Shown here piece after piece: positions 11,029-21,532 of a stretch of 64,000 bases of DNA (the stretch's first letter is position 1; each line of letters begins with the position of its first letter). The notes beneath the pieces are model-generated. The model searched no databases. It was not told the origin of the DNA and worked only from the letters and a program-made list of their open reading frames with translations. The position numbers were made by a program, and so were the translations under genes. The stretch is from Euclidia mi (taxonomy: Eukaryota; Arthropoda; Insecta; Lepidoptera; Erebidae). The DNA lies in NCBI GenBank assembly GCA_944739405.2, contig OX123186.2:89755034-89819033 (forward strand). Reading direction: 5' to 3'.

Positions 11029-11425
11029 TCTAATATATAAAATTCTCGTGTCACAGTTTTCGTTGCCATACTCCTCCGAAACGGCTTGACCGATTTTGAT
11101 GAAATTTTTTGTGCTTATCCGGTATCTATGAGAATCGGCCAAAATCTATTTTTCAAAAAAAAAAAAAAGTTTTGCAAAACAACGTTTGCCGGGTCAGCTA
11201 GTAATATATAAAATCCTTGCGTTACTTACTGACTGACAGAGACGCTACAGCCGAAACTATTGGGCGCAGCAAGCTGAAATTTGGCATGTATGTTCCTTGG
11301 GGACTGTAGGGGTGCACTAAGAAGGGATTTCCCGAAATTCCCAAGGGCGAGCCAAAACGGGTGAATTAAAAAAAATGCAGGCGTAGCTGCTGGCGTCCTC
11401 TAGTCTTGTATAAAACAAGTATGTG
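11029..11425 (+). mobile_element. Composite of two related interspersed repeats
   Basis: TAATATATAAAATTCTCGTG at about 11029 and TAATATATAAAATCCTTGCG at about 11205 begin two adjacent segments. Each segment has the CCGAAACGGCTTGACCGA or GCCGAAACTATTGGGC style consensus of common lepidopteran dispersed repeats. The first ends in GCCGGGTCAGCTAG. They carry no gene. Boundaries and class are approximate. Confidence 0.45.
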
Positions 11426-12691
11426 ACTTGTATATACATTACTGACTAAAATCGTAAGCTACCAAACATAAAGGAATTACAAAATACAAGTTTGAAAGAC
11501 CATTTCCTAATCACTATTACCAAAAATATATATAACTTAACAATGTTTATTACTTATTTACTAAAATAATTGCACACTAAGTATTTTAATTGGTATAGGA
11601 GCAGACTCAAAATGTGTTGTATGAAAAACTAGTTGAGCCCATTACGCGTTTTTGGGTCTACTGCTCCGCATCCGTAGCTCATAGTGTGTTGTTATAATAT
11701 AGCCTATAGCTTTCCTCGATTAATGGAATATCCAGCACAAAAAATATTTAAATCGTGTCAGTAGTTCCCGACACTAGCGCGCTCAACCAAATAAACTAAC
11801 TATAAACTGAACATCTGCGCCTATGTCAGCCGTTTTATACCTGCGTTGCATCCTTTTTATTAAATATACTTAATAATAATGTTCGCGACTAATAATGGGC
11901 ACTTATATGTTAGGGGCCCGATGCTTCTGTAATGTTACGTATTAATAAAAGGGTCTTAGTATAATAAGATATCTGGTCAAATAAACTGGTAATTTGTACG
12001 GTTAAATAAGTCATAATAAGCTTCAGTGGTTCAGACCTCTATTACTGTAATACCATCATAAGTTGACCTGACTCTGTATTTTGGATGATACAAGAGAGAT
12101 ATCAGGTAATGCTGGATAAATATAACTTTATATTATGTTACCATGTACGAGTGAGGTGGGGTTTTCATTATTGCATTCACACAGACAGACGGGACGAAAA
12201 TGGGTCTTTAAGTTATAGTGTGCATAATTGATTAATTTAGTAATAACGTACTCGTACAAAAAATATTTCCATTTCATCGTTTCGATGCAATGATAAGTTA
12301 CAAGCAAACGAGTCTGGACCGAATTAGTTTAATGTCACGTGTTGCGAGTCCACCACCGAAAACCTCAAGATCTTTAATAATATTTTGCTCAAAACCCGCA
12401 TCTGGACTAAATAAATATTACTTAGTTAGGCCAATTCTCGTATTTTGTATGACACTAAAACTATGTTTTGAACGAAATTATGAAGTGTGTGGGCATTTTA
12501 TGTAAAGTTACAATGCCAACTTTCGAAGGGATTTCATTCGACAGTTGACTCAGGCACATAACAAATTTTCAGACAGTTCTATGCCTGAGTTACCCCTTTC
12601 TTCACAGCGTCTAACCTCGTAACACTCTTCATCTATTAACCTCGCAAAAAGACGTCAAAGCTACATATTAAGTTGTAAAAATAAAAGTAAC
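11426..12691. other. Gene-free stretch
   Basis: No gene could be supported. A motif like ATGCCTGAGTTACCC occurs near 12580 and again near 13107, suggesting an old shared repeat. Confidence 0.3.
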
Positions 12692-12872
12692 TAAGGGTCG
12701 ATTTTTCAATCGTCAGATAAAATTTACTTGACAGTTAAACTGTAACCGGGCTAAATTTAAAAGTACGTAAAATCATTGATCTACTTTATCCACAACCGCA
12801 GTTTTTAATTTGTAAGTGTTACATTTTATTGTTTTGTTATCTTTTAACTGAAGATTGAAAAATCGGCCCTTA
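12692..12872. mobile_element. 181-bp MITE
   Basis: The 25 bases at 12692-12716 and the reverse complement of 12848-12872 match at 23 positions. Both begin TAAGGG(T/C)CGATTTTTCAATC. The inside is AT-rich with no frame. This is a miniature inverted-repeat transposon of a type common in moths. Confidence 0.75.
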
Positions 12873-13447
12873 ATGTGTAATTTTTGTAGAAAACCATTAT
12901 GTGGGACACACAATAAATCTAAAAGGTTAATTTGTAAAAAACGTACATAAAATGTATGTGCCTATAGATACTAAACAAATAAAAAAAATGTGAAAGCTCG
13001 ATGTTATTCCTCTATCATTGTATTTTTATTGTATGCACAGTATTTATAAAGTAACTAAACATTTTGCCCGTTATTAATATTACCATGAACATTCAGATAG
13101 CCCTATGCCTAAGTTACCCGTAAAATAACTCACATATTTTTAGTCTTAACAATATTTTTAAATGCCCTTTCGGGATACGTTCTATTGTACTTAATATAAC
13201 TGCGATACCGGCTTTTGCAACAGTGTCGAATAACAGAGGTACCCTAGGTATATGTACACCAAGAGACAATTGAAAACACACTTAAAGTCTCTAGTACTAC
13301 CTATTTTATTCAGTTTCCTTCAGACGAAATTGTCCTTATGACCGTATGTTTTAAGCAATCCTTTGGGAAGATAATATGCGTACCTGTATCAATGAGCTTC
13401 CTATTCAATCCACAATATTTCTTTAACATAAACTTTTACTGTTGCAG
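12873..13447. other. Spacer upstream of FLYWCH exon 3
   Basis: The stretch is AT-rich without a supported gene. It ends with a polypyrimidine tract and TGTTGCAG acceptor at 13447. Confidence 0.35.
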
Positions 13448-13632
13448 CATTTTTTGGCTTCACGGGCAACGGAAAGCGTTGTATAGATATTGGCGGCTAC
13501 CGGTATACTGTTCACCAGAATGAAGGTCCAAAGACTAGATGGCGGTGTCAAAACAAGACTAAAGGCTGTCAAGCTTTCGTCATGACCATAGATAATATCA
13601 TACTCAAAGTGAGAGCAGACCACAACCACTAA
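13448..13632 (+). CDS. FLYWCH terminal exon 3 (mod(mdg4)-like)
   Basis: The acceptor TTTTACTGTTGCAG ends at 13447. Two bases complete a codon and 60 residues follow to TAA at 13630-13632. It is a complete finger: FFGFTGNGKRCIDIGGYRYT as the N-terminal strand pair, TRWRC-x6-C (WRCQNKTKGC) and DHNH immediately before the stop. All four ligands are present. The frame has no ATG near its start and could be missed by an ORF scan that needs one. AATAAA occurs near 13785. It stands alone between long repeat blocks, and no near-identical sister is in the window. Confidence 0.85.
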
Positions 13633-13711
13633 TAATTAAAATATTAATATTTTGTCAACGGGTTTTGTAACCTGTGTAAGTGCAGGGTTAAATTTTTTTT
13701 TTATTTGTACT

Positions 13712-14130
13712 ATATTCAAATTCAAATTCAAAATCGTTTATTCATTTGGGTCACAATGTGACGCTTATGAACGTTAAAATAATAAATTTATAAAATAATT
13801 ACTTAAAGACTCTACATTTACATTTACTGCCACGTTCGCAAAGCAATAGGTAGAACCATGAGAAAGAACGGGCAATAAAACTCACGATCACTCTTTTTCT
13901 TCGCCAGGTTTTGCATAATACACATAATTTACATTTTGTAAGGTGCTGCAACTGTTACACCTTCTATATCGCTTGTATATATTTACTGAACATAATAATA
14001 CTCAAGCATAATACTTTTGATGTTCATTTGCTTAGTCTCCTCAGAATAGACATGGTGAAACAGGAGCATCCACTTACATTATATATACCTAATAATGCAG
14101 GCAATCCGCGAAAGTGATCAGACCCATGAT
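13712..14130 (-). repeat. LINE 3' remnant with (TTTGAAT)n tail
   Basis: TTCAAATTCAAATTCAAAATCG at about 13717 is the reverse complement of a (TTTGAAT)n tail. The following segment (GGTCACAATGTGACGC, and GGCAATAAAACTCACGATCA) recalls the end of a lepidopteran LINE reading leftwards. No intact frame exists. Confidence 0.35.
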
Positions 14131-14305
14131 GGAAATGATGCAGTTAAATATTAAAATCGAATACCAGCCCGCAAGACCGTCATCGACCAGTCATCGCAAG
14201 TAGCACCCGTTCACGAGTATGACGCATGTGCCAGCCATCATCCCTCTCGCCATATTAGAGGGACAGGGAGGACCCGACACACGACGCCACCACAAGAAAT
14301 GACAT

Positions 14306-14500
14306 TTGAGTGAGCATGACGATAACGGTATACGAACCGGCAGTAAGAAACAATCTATTGGTATACTGACCATGACCGCCAATTACCTCCATTTTCCAGA
14401 TCGTTATTATGAACATAAATCAGTGGACCGCGTGAAGGAATGCAAATGTAGAAAGAATTTTGTGAAGGTGACAAGTGAACAACGATATGATCAGAAATAA
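14306..14500 (+). pseudogene. Possible degenerate FLYWCH exon
   Basis: A frame through TGSKKQSIGILTMTANYLHF, then RYYEHKSVDRVKECKC and FVKVTSEQRYDQK to TAA resembles a FLYWCH strand pattern: a Gly/Lys start, an aromatic 'NYLHF' strand, a Cys pair and a terminal basic/acidic segment. The Trp before Cys is Lys, the Cys spacing is collapsed (CKC) and the terminal H-x-H is YDQ. No acceptor in the common phase was found in front. It is either a heavily decayed cassette or a coincidence. Confidence 0.25.
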
Positions 14501-14657
14501 ATAATGTTAAACTACATTCAACAAATCGTAATAATATCCAAATCCTGCAAAAATCATGTGTTCACGAGGCACCTCCACTTATGATGTTACTAATTAAGAA
14601 GAGAGTATTTTACACAGTCATAAAAATAACAATAATGGTGAATTTAAAAAAAAGCAA

Positions 14658-17500
14658 CTAGACCCATGATGTCTTGTCATCTAGAAATTCTTTAATAGTG
14701 TAATAACCCCTTTTTAAAAGAAAATTCCTAGTGGTGGTTTTAAATTTGTGCAGAGGTAAATTCATTATTTCCAGGGGTAATTTGTTGAAGAATTGTATAC
14801 CGAGTCCCGCAAAAGAGTTATGAACTTTATGTAGACGGTAGTTAGTGCCCACTAGTTTATGCTTATTTCTTGTGTTCACTTTGTGCATGTCACTATTTTT
14901 ACGGTAAAGAGTTAAGTTTTTCTTAACGTACATTAAATTAGCAAATATATACTGCGATGCAACTGTAAATATTTGTACTTCTTTAAATTTATCTCGTAAA
15001 GAATCTCTAGCACCTAACTTATATATTGCACGTATGGCCCTCTTTTGAATAACAAAAATTTTCTGAATATCGGCCGCCGTACCCCATAATAGTATCCCAT
15101 AAGACATTACACTGTGAAAGTAACTAAAGTAAACTAGTCTAGCAGTATCTACGTCTGTGAATTGGCGAACTTTCCTAACTGCAAATGCTGCAGAACTAAG
15201 TTTGACTGCCAGACAGGATATTTGGGCACCCCACTGAAGCTTACAATCTAAAGTTAAACCTAAAAATACAGTTGAATCAACTAGGTTAATTGTTTCGTTA
15301 TTTAAAATTATATTAGTAAGAACATTTTTGACATTCGGCAAAGTGAATTTCACACATTTTGTTTTGCCAGAGTTGAGTAGCAAATTATTTGTCGTGAACC
15401 AATGTAGTACTTGCGCAAGAGAATTATTTACGCTGTCAATGTTACTTGTATTACGATCAACTTTAAAAATAAGTGAATTATCGTCAGCAAAAAGAACAAT
15501 ATCACATAGATTTCTAACAAAGAATGGCAAGTCATTAATATATATTAAAAAAAGAAACGGACCAAGAATAGAGCCCTGTGGAACGCCCATTCCCACTGGC
15601 AAACCTTGAGACCTACTTCCACTAACATCTACATACTGAACTCTATCTCTAAGGTAACTGGCAACAAGATTGAGTGCGCTATCTCGAATACCATAATGGT
15701 TGAGTTTACGTAAAAGTGTATCATGTTCAACACAATCAAAAGCCTTTGACAAGTCGCAAAAAACACCAATGGCATCCTTCGAATTTTCCCAAGCGTTAAA
15801 GATATGTTTTAATAGAGTTACACCGGCATCAACGGTGGAGCGACCCTTAGTGAAGCCATACTGCTCACTGTGCAATAAATTATTTGTGAGAAAGTGGCTC
15901 TCTAACTGATGCAAAATAACCTTTTCAAAAATTTTACTGATTGCAGGCAAGATAGAAATTGGCCGAAAGTTACTAGGGTCGCTCTTGGATCCTTTTTTGA
16001 AAAGTGGTATCACCTTGCTGTGTTTCATTAAATCAGGAAATACCCCTTTATCCACGCATCTATTAAATATTGCAGCTAAATATGGAGCTATGCTAAAAAT
16101 GATTTGGCGAACAAGACTAACTGAAATACCCCATAAGTCAATAGATTTCTTAATATTGATGGTCTTGAATGTCTTGAGGATGTCATTGGTGTCAATGTAT
16201 TTAAAATTAAACAGCACATCACACTCATTCACATTGCCCCTAACTAACATCTCTGCTTTGCTTGGGCATGAGTCTAAACATTTGGTTGTTTTCACTGTAT
16301 GTTTATGAAGAAGTTGTTAAAAGCCTGAGCAACATCAATTTTCTTTGTAACTATTTCTCCATTATATTTTAATTCATAGCTATTATCTACTAACTTAGCT
16401 CGACCAGTCTCACTGTTAATAATGTTCCAAGTCGTTTTTATTTTGTTCTTGGATTCTTTAATTTTATTACTTATAAATATAGACTTAGCTGACGCACATG
16501 CTCTCTTAAAAACTTTTGAGTAATTTCTTACATATTCAATAAATGAAGGATTAAAATTGTATTGCTTCATACCATACAGATCATACAACCTAGATCTACT
16601 TTTGTATATTCCTACTGTTGCCCAATCACAAAATTTAACTTTAGAGCTCTTGGTAAATGTCTTCTGCTTAAAAATTTTATTGTACTCATTTTTAATAACA
16701 TCAAATAACCACTTATATAATTCATCTGGATCATCGTGAGTTAAGTCAATGCTGGCGATCTTAGCAGCAACATCATCACTAAAGCGATTAAGGCGAGCAG
16801 AGGTCATAGGCCTACATGTGATTTTTTGTACTGTAGGGGTTGTATTAGTTGGAATTACAACCTTTTGTCCACAGTGATCCGATGTCAAGTCACTCAAAAC
16901 AGCTTTACTTAAGTACAAACAATTGCAAAAAATATTATCTAAGCATGTAGAAGAATGTGAGGTAGTTCTGGTTGGTTCAGAAAATAAAACATTCAAATTA
17001 AATGACATAAATAAACTAACTAACCTAGTACAAGTTGGAGATTGTTCTAACAAGTTAACATTAAAATCACCACATACGATTATTGACTTCCTGCTGGAAC
17101 TTAAGTGTTTTAGGACGTCCTCCATGATGCTTTCAAATTGGCTAAAGTCACTTTGCGGTGGTCGGTATACACAGACTATGACGTGTTGCTCAAGTTCAAC
17201 ACAAGATATCTCAGCGGTGCGCTCGATAGAAAGTTTGGCTATGTCCTTTCGTTCTTTACATTTAATACTATTACAAACATATATGAGAGAGCCACCACGA
17301 ATAGCGTTCTTTCTTACGAATGCACTAATCACTGTATAAAATTCATTATTGAATATTAATTGGTCACCTCTTAACCAATGTTCCGTAATGCATAATACAT
17401 GCAACTTATGTTTCTTTAAAAATAAATCTATCTCTAATTCTTTGCTAGATAGGCCTTGTATGTTTTGATGAGCTAAGTTTAAAACACATGAATGCCTATC
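14658..17500 (-). pseudogene. LINE ORF2: endonuclease plus reverse transcriptase, one frameshift
   Basis: Reading leftwards, the endonuclease part (from about 17490) begins LNLAHQNIQGLSSKELEIDL. It carries ITEHWL, CVYRPPQSDF, the catalytic-loop VCGDFNVNLL and TSDH. Its frame closes at 16292. The reverse transcriptase frame resumes four bases earlier at about 16295 and runs to 14658 with FRPISILPAISKIFEKV, FCDLSKAFDCV, GVPQGSILGP and an intact FADDNSLIF box, ending in KTSWV. All catalytic landmarks are present, so one small indel at 16292-16295 separates it from a full-length protein. The type is CR1/Jockey-like. With ORF1 at 17512 it forms a nearly complete element inserted opposite to the FLYWCH exons. 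Confidence 0.85.
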
Positions 17501-17511
17501 TGTTGTCTCAT

Positions 17512-19068
17512 CTAGTAGTTTAAACTAATAGATTTGTCAATACTACTATTGGTATAACTATTATCTACCAAATTCCTAAGTACTCTAGTAGTACTGCGTT
17601 CACTATGTAAATTAAATGCTAATAATTTAGCAAGTTGTCGCCTATATATAAAAGAGAGATGCATAGTATCTTTTGTTAAAAAGAAATTACTAATAAAAAT
17701 ATTAGAGTCAAAAAATAAAATATGGTCACTATGACTACAAGTGCTATTATATAATAATAGATTCAATTTACCTATCTGGTTATTTTCTTTATAAGATAAG
17801 TTATTGGAATATGGTAATGCACAGACAATAAAGTTGCACCCCACTTTAGAACTTTGTTCTATCATAATATCTGATAAAGCTAATATTTCTTTCTTGGTAA
17901 CTAGTAGGCTATCCCCATATAAAATTATAACTGTAGAATGTTTATTTAGTCTAGCATACTTTAATTTATTAATTAACATAGACATTCCTTGTCCTGGTGA
18001 ACAAATATTTTGTATTGACCGATCAGTATAACTATTAATCAGGCTACCCATACCAATTCCTAATTGGTCAGAAAAAATTAAAACATTGTTATCTAAAACC
18101 TTATTATTTTCATTATGTAACAATGTGTCAGAACCATGACATGTTTTCGAAGGATATTTAACTTGAAAGTCACTATATAACTTGGTTGTACAATTAGGTG
18201 AAGCCTCTAACTTATGATTTGAACAATTTAAACAGTTACCGTTGTTGGTCATAGAGAGCAGTTGTTTTAGATTTTCTCTACCAACTCTGCTAATTTCATC
18301 ATATTTCAATATATATTCCTGTGTTTCACTTTGATGATCTATTATCAATTTGTTGAGCTTTTCATTTAATGATGTGATTTGTGTTTGCAGCTCACATGTG
18401 TGTTGTTCATATTGTAATCGGCTACAGGCTAATTGCTCACTACTATCCTTAAGCTTAGAAACTAATAACTCACTCTCTTTAACTAAATCATGGTTAATTT
18501 GTGTTAAATCTACAATTTTCTTTGACCTCTTATAGCCTAACTCAAGTCGCTTTATTAATTTATTTAATTTTGTCAATTTCCTAAATTTACCATTTGACAC
18601 CTTATATGTAAAGTTACAATTACATTTTACAGATTTAAAAATATTTGCCTTTCCACCAATGACTTCAGAGAACAGGTCCTGGTTTGCTGCGCTGCTTAGT
18701 GACTGAATGGAATTCTCCAAGGTTGTTATTTTGGATTGAGCTTCACTCAAGCTTGTTTCCAACTCCATGATGCGACTGAGCTGCCTCATATATGTATCAT
18801 CGCAGCTACTATATGATCTGACTTCTTCCTGCAGTCTGTTCCGCTGGTCCAGAATGTCCATATGTTCTATGTGGAGTTCCGTCAATTGTGCTTTCAGTTG
18901 TGAAACTTTGTCATTAACATACTTAATTTCCTCTTCACTGTCAATTCGTTCCTTCAACAGTTGACTATGATCTTCCTTATATTTCTTGAGTTCCAATAGT
19001 GCAATCTTCAACTTGTGCTCCGTTTCCTTTGCCAAAGCCTTACGGGTCATCAAAGTGTGTGTAGACAT
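17512..19068 (-). CDS. LINE ORF1: coiled coil plus SGNH-like domain
   Basis: A 518-residue frame starts at the ATG at 19068 (MSTHTLMTRKALAKETEHK). Upstream in-frame sequence is low-complexity hydrophobic and not counted. Residues up to about 330 are heptad-rich coiled coil (LLELKKYKEDHSQLLKERID). A Cys pair follows (NCLNCSNHK). From about 370 an SGNH-hydrolase-like fold is suggested by LIFSDQLGIGMGSLI as block I, a strand VIILYGDS, FIVCALPY, and a closing KDTMHL with the Asp-x-x-His dyad. Some CR1-type LINEs are known to carry an esterase-like domain in ORF1p, which binds RNA and may aid membrane or lipid interaction. The nucleophile position reads Asp-Gln rather than Asp-Ser, so catalysis is doubtful. 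Confidence 0.7.
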   Translation of the reverse strand: MSTHTLMTRKALAKETEHKLKIALLELKKYKEDHSQLLKERIDSEEEIKYVNDKVSQLKAQLTELHIEHMDILDQRNRLQEEVRSYSSCDDTYMRQLSRIMELETSLSEAQSKITTLENSIQSLSSAANQDLFSEVIGGKANIFKSVKCNCNFTYKVSNGKFRKLTKLNKLIKRLELGYKRSKKIVDLTQINHDLVKESELLVSKLKDSSEQLACSRLQYEQHTCELQTQITSLNEKLNKLIIDHQSETQEYILKYDEISRVGRENLKQLLSMTNNGNCLNCSNHKLEASPNCTTKLYSDFQVKYPSKTCHGSDTLLHNENNKVLDNNVLIFSDQLGIGMGSLINSYTDRSIQNICSPGQGMSMLINKLKYARLNKHSTVIILYGDSLLVTKKEILALSDIMIEQSSKVGCNFIVCALPYSNNLSYKENNQIGKLNLLLYNSTCSHSDHILFFDSNIFISNFFLTKDTMHLSFIYRRQLAKLLAFNLHSERSTTRVLRNLVDNSYTNSSIDKSISLNY

Positions 19069-19299
19069 ATTTTGTACCCAAATTACCTTAAAAGAAGAAA
19101 AATAAAACAGCTGAATTATTTGAAAAATATTATAGGGTATGGGGAAAGGGATGTTAATATATAAATATAACAAATACTCAGAAAAAGTTGAAAGACAGAA
19201 ATATTTTAAGAAAGTACAGTGATGTAGGTATGTTACAAAAAAAATAATAATAAGAAAAGTTATACAAATTGAACAGAAAAAGAATAACAAAGGAACTAG

Positions 19300-20200
19300 A
19301 AAGGTAATTTGATTACTAGATACCTATATTACTTATAATATCTTAGTTTCTTGGACAATCTTAAGTACACTAGGTAAGATAGCTGTAGGCTGTAGCTATT
19401 ATTATACTAGGTACTAATTAAATGAAATGAAATTGATGCATATACACTTAAAATAATAATTGTGAAGTGTTATTAGTGTAGTGGGTGTTTGTATGGGGCA
19501 TTTGTTCAGTCCTCGATTTTGCTTCCACTTTTGTCAAGCAAAAGGAGACAGAAACTGTGCCAGTGTGTGATGGACGAAGCTCACGTTATGTGAGCCGAGT
19601 AAATATGTGATGAGGAGTGTAAGTTAATAAGTAAAATACTCCCCGGGTTTCAGGATGATGATTTGAAATCCGTCCATTGACACTGGGTAGTTGATCTGTC
19701 CGCCAAGAACTGTCGGCAGCGAGGTTTCAATCCTTTTCAAACACCAAACTCAATGTCTTTCACACTTCTTTTGGCATAAATACAACTTTAGTGAAACATA
19801 AACGTTTAATATTGATTTAAACTTTATTAAAAATTTTAAAAGCACGGAGCCAGTGTTGCCAACTTGACTTTATTAAAATGTATAAGTCTTTTACTTACAG
19901 GAAATGTTTGAAATGTACTATATTCATGGCCTAAAATAACTGCTTTTGTTTAGTACCTAGTTTAAAACTGTGCAGCCTTATTATGAAACATGGACTAAAC
20001 ATATGATTAAGTCCTAGCTTTGTCATCACTCTTTTAATAGATATAAGACCAAGTTTTTTATAAAATTTTGTCTAAAATTAATTAAAGCAAATAAAAAACG
20101 CATAAGCATCTAAAACGTCGTGCGTATTCGTAGCGTTTAGACCTGTTACCGGGGTCAGTGAACCTTTCACCCGCGCCGGCGGTCAGAATAGAAAAATAAA
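19300..20200. other. Spacer between two LINEs
   Basis: It presumably includes the 5' untranslated regions of the two LINEs on either side, which diverge from here. No gene can be supported. CCGGGGTCAGTGAACC at about 20150 may mark the start of the right-hand element. Confidence 0.35.
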
Positions 20201-21532
20201 ATGGAATCAAATATTGTGAAGTGTAGTCAATGCAATATTGTAATTAACGAGGTTTTGTCATTTGTACAAAACAAAATTGATATCATGGACAATCAGAGTC
20301 TTGTACAAATATGTAAAAGTGCTTTTTCTGAAAGTGATATACCTAGAATGTGCCAAGAAACTATTATATCAAGCCATCCCAAACAGCAAACGACTGTTCA
20401 ACAGGAAAAACAAAGGCAAGTCTGAAAGGGATTTAGCTGACATAATAGACTTATTTAAACAAACAGACTCGGAATAAGTACCTGTTTTTGTTGCCCGTGA
20501 CTTGCAGAAGTTACCGCCACTTACTTTTGATCATGTAGATGTAACTAAATTACTAAAAACTATCCTGATACTGCAATCGGAGGTGAAGTACATTAAAGAA
20601 AACTACGCTACCATAAGTCATGTTGCGGAGCTATACAGTAAAACAAGTCATTTTCAACATCTCGAACACTCGCCTATCGATAGCTCAGAGACTTACGTTA
20701 ATCGGCAAAGAGGCGCATTTATACTAGACGAGAGTTTAGGTATACATGGATGTAGGCGAGAATAGATGCAATGAATCACATAATGACTTGCAAAACAAGG
20801 AGATAAGAAACAGCTGTGCAGAAATAAAAACAAGTGGGTCAACGAGAACTAGGTCAACGACCGATACCCCCCACGCAGGTGATATTATCACTACGCAAGA
20901 TGCGTCGTCCCGCTCTTCGCCGCGCGCTCTCCCTCACACAGTGAATACAGGCGCACCCACCTCTCTCGCACACAAAGCGACGCGCACGCAACGCGTGGAG
21001 GCCACAATAGACACTGCGGTTCCGAACAACCGGATTGAAGTACAAGAGGCCTGCGTACATGTGCAGCGACGCGCGAAGCATGATACAAATAATAATGGCT
21101 CACATAAGAGAGGCTTATCTGTGCAAGCATGCGAGGCTGATAACTCATGGGCAAATATTGCCAAGGATGGAGAGTGGAAAAAGGTGGAACACCGTAAAAA
21201 GAAGACTTCGGCTAATCGTTTTTATTGGCAACCTAGGTAAAGGTGCAATCATTCCAGACAATAAGTTTAAGGCTGCGGATATGAAAATTCCATTTTACAT
21301 TTACAATGTTGATACGGCCGCCACCACCAAGGATATAGCGGACTATGTATTTAACAAGACACAAGTAACAATTGTGCCTGAAAAAATAAATATGAAGAGA
21401 TCTAAAGGCTACGAAGCATACAAATTTTTGATACCAAAGGCGAAATTAACAATATTTATGGATGAGAATATGTGGCCAGAAGGTGTATCCTTCAGGCAAT
21501 TTATTGTTTTCAAAAACCAACTCAATGGATAA
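20201..21532 (+). pseudogene. LINE ORF1, broken by several frameshifts
   Basis: The start MESNIVKCSQCNIVINEVLS is followed by coiled-coil-like sequence (LLKTILILQSEVKYIKENYA), a Thr/Ser/Ala-rich linker, WANIAKDGEWKKVEHRKKKT and a globular end (FIGNLGKGAIIPDNKFKAAD through FKNQLNG) stopping at 21532. The parts sit in three frames, with breaks near 20425, 20480, 20760 and 21230. The N-terminal paired Cys motif with a coiled coil and a WxxV-basic linker matches ORF1 proteins of LINEs. It has no host function. Confidence 0.65.
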
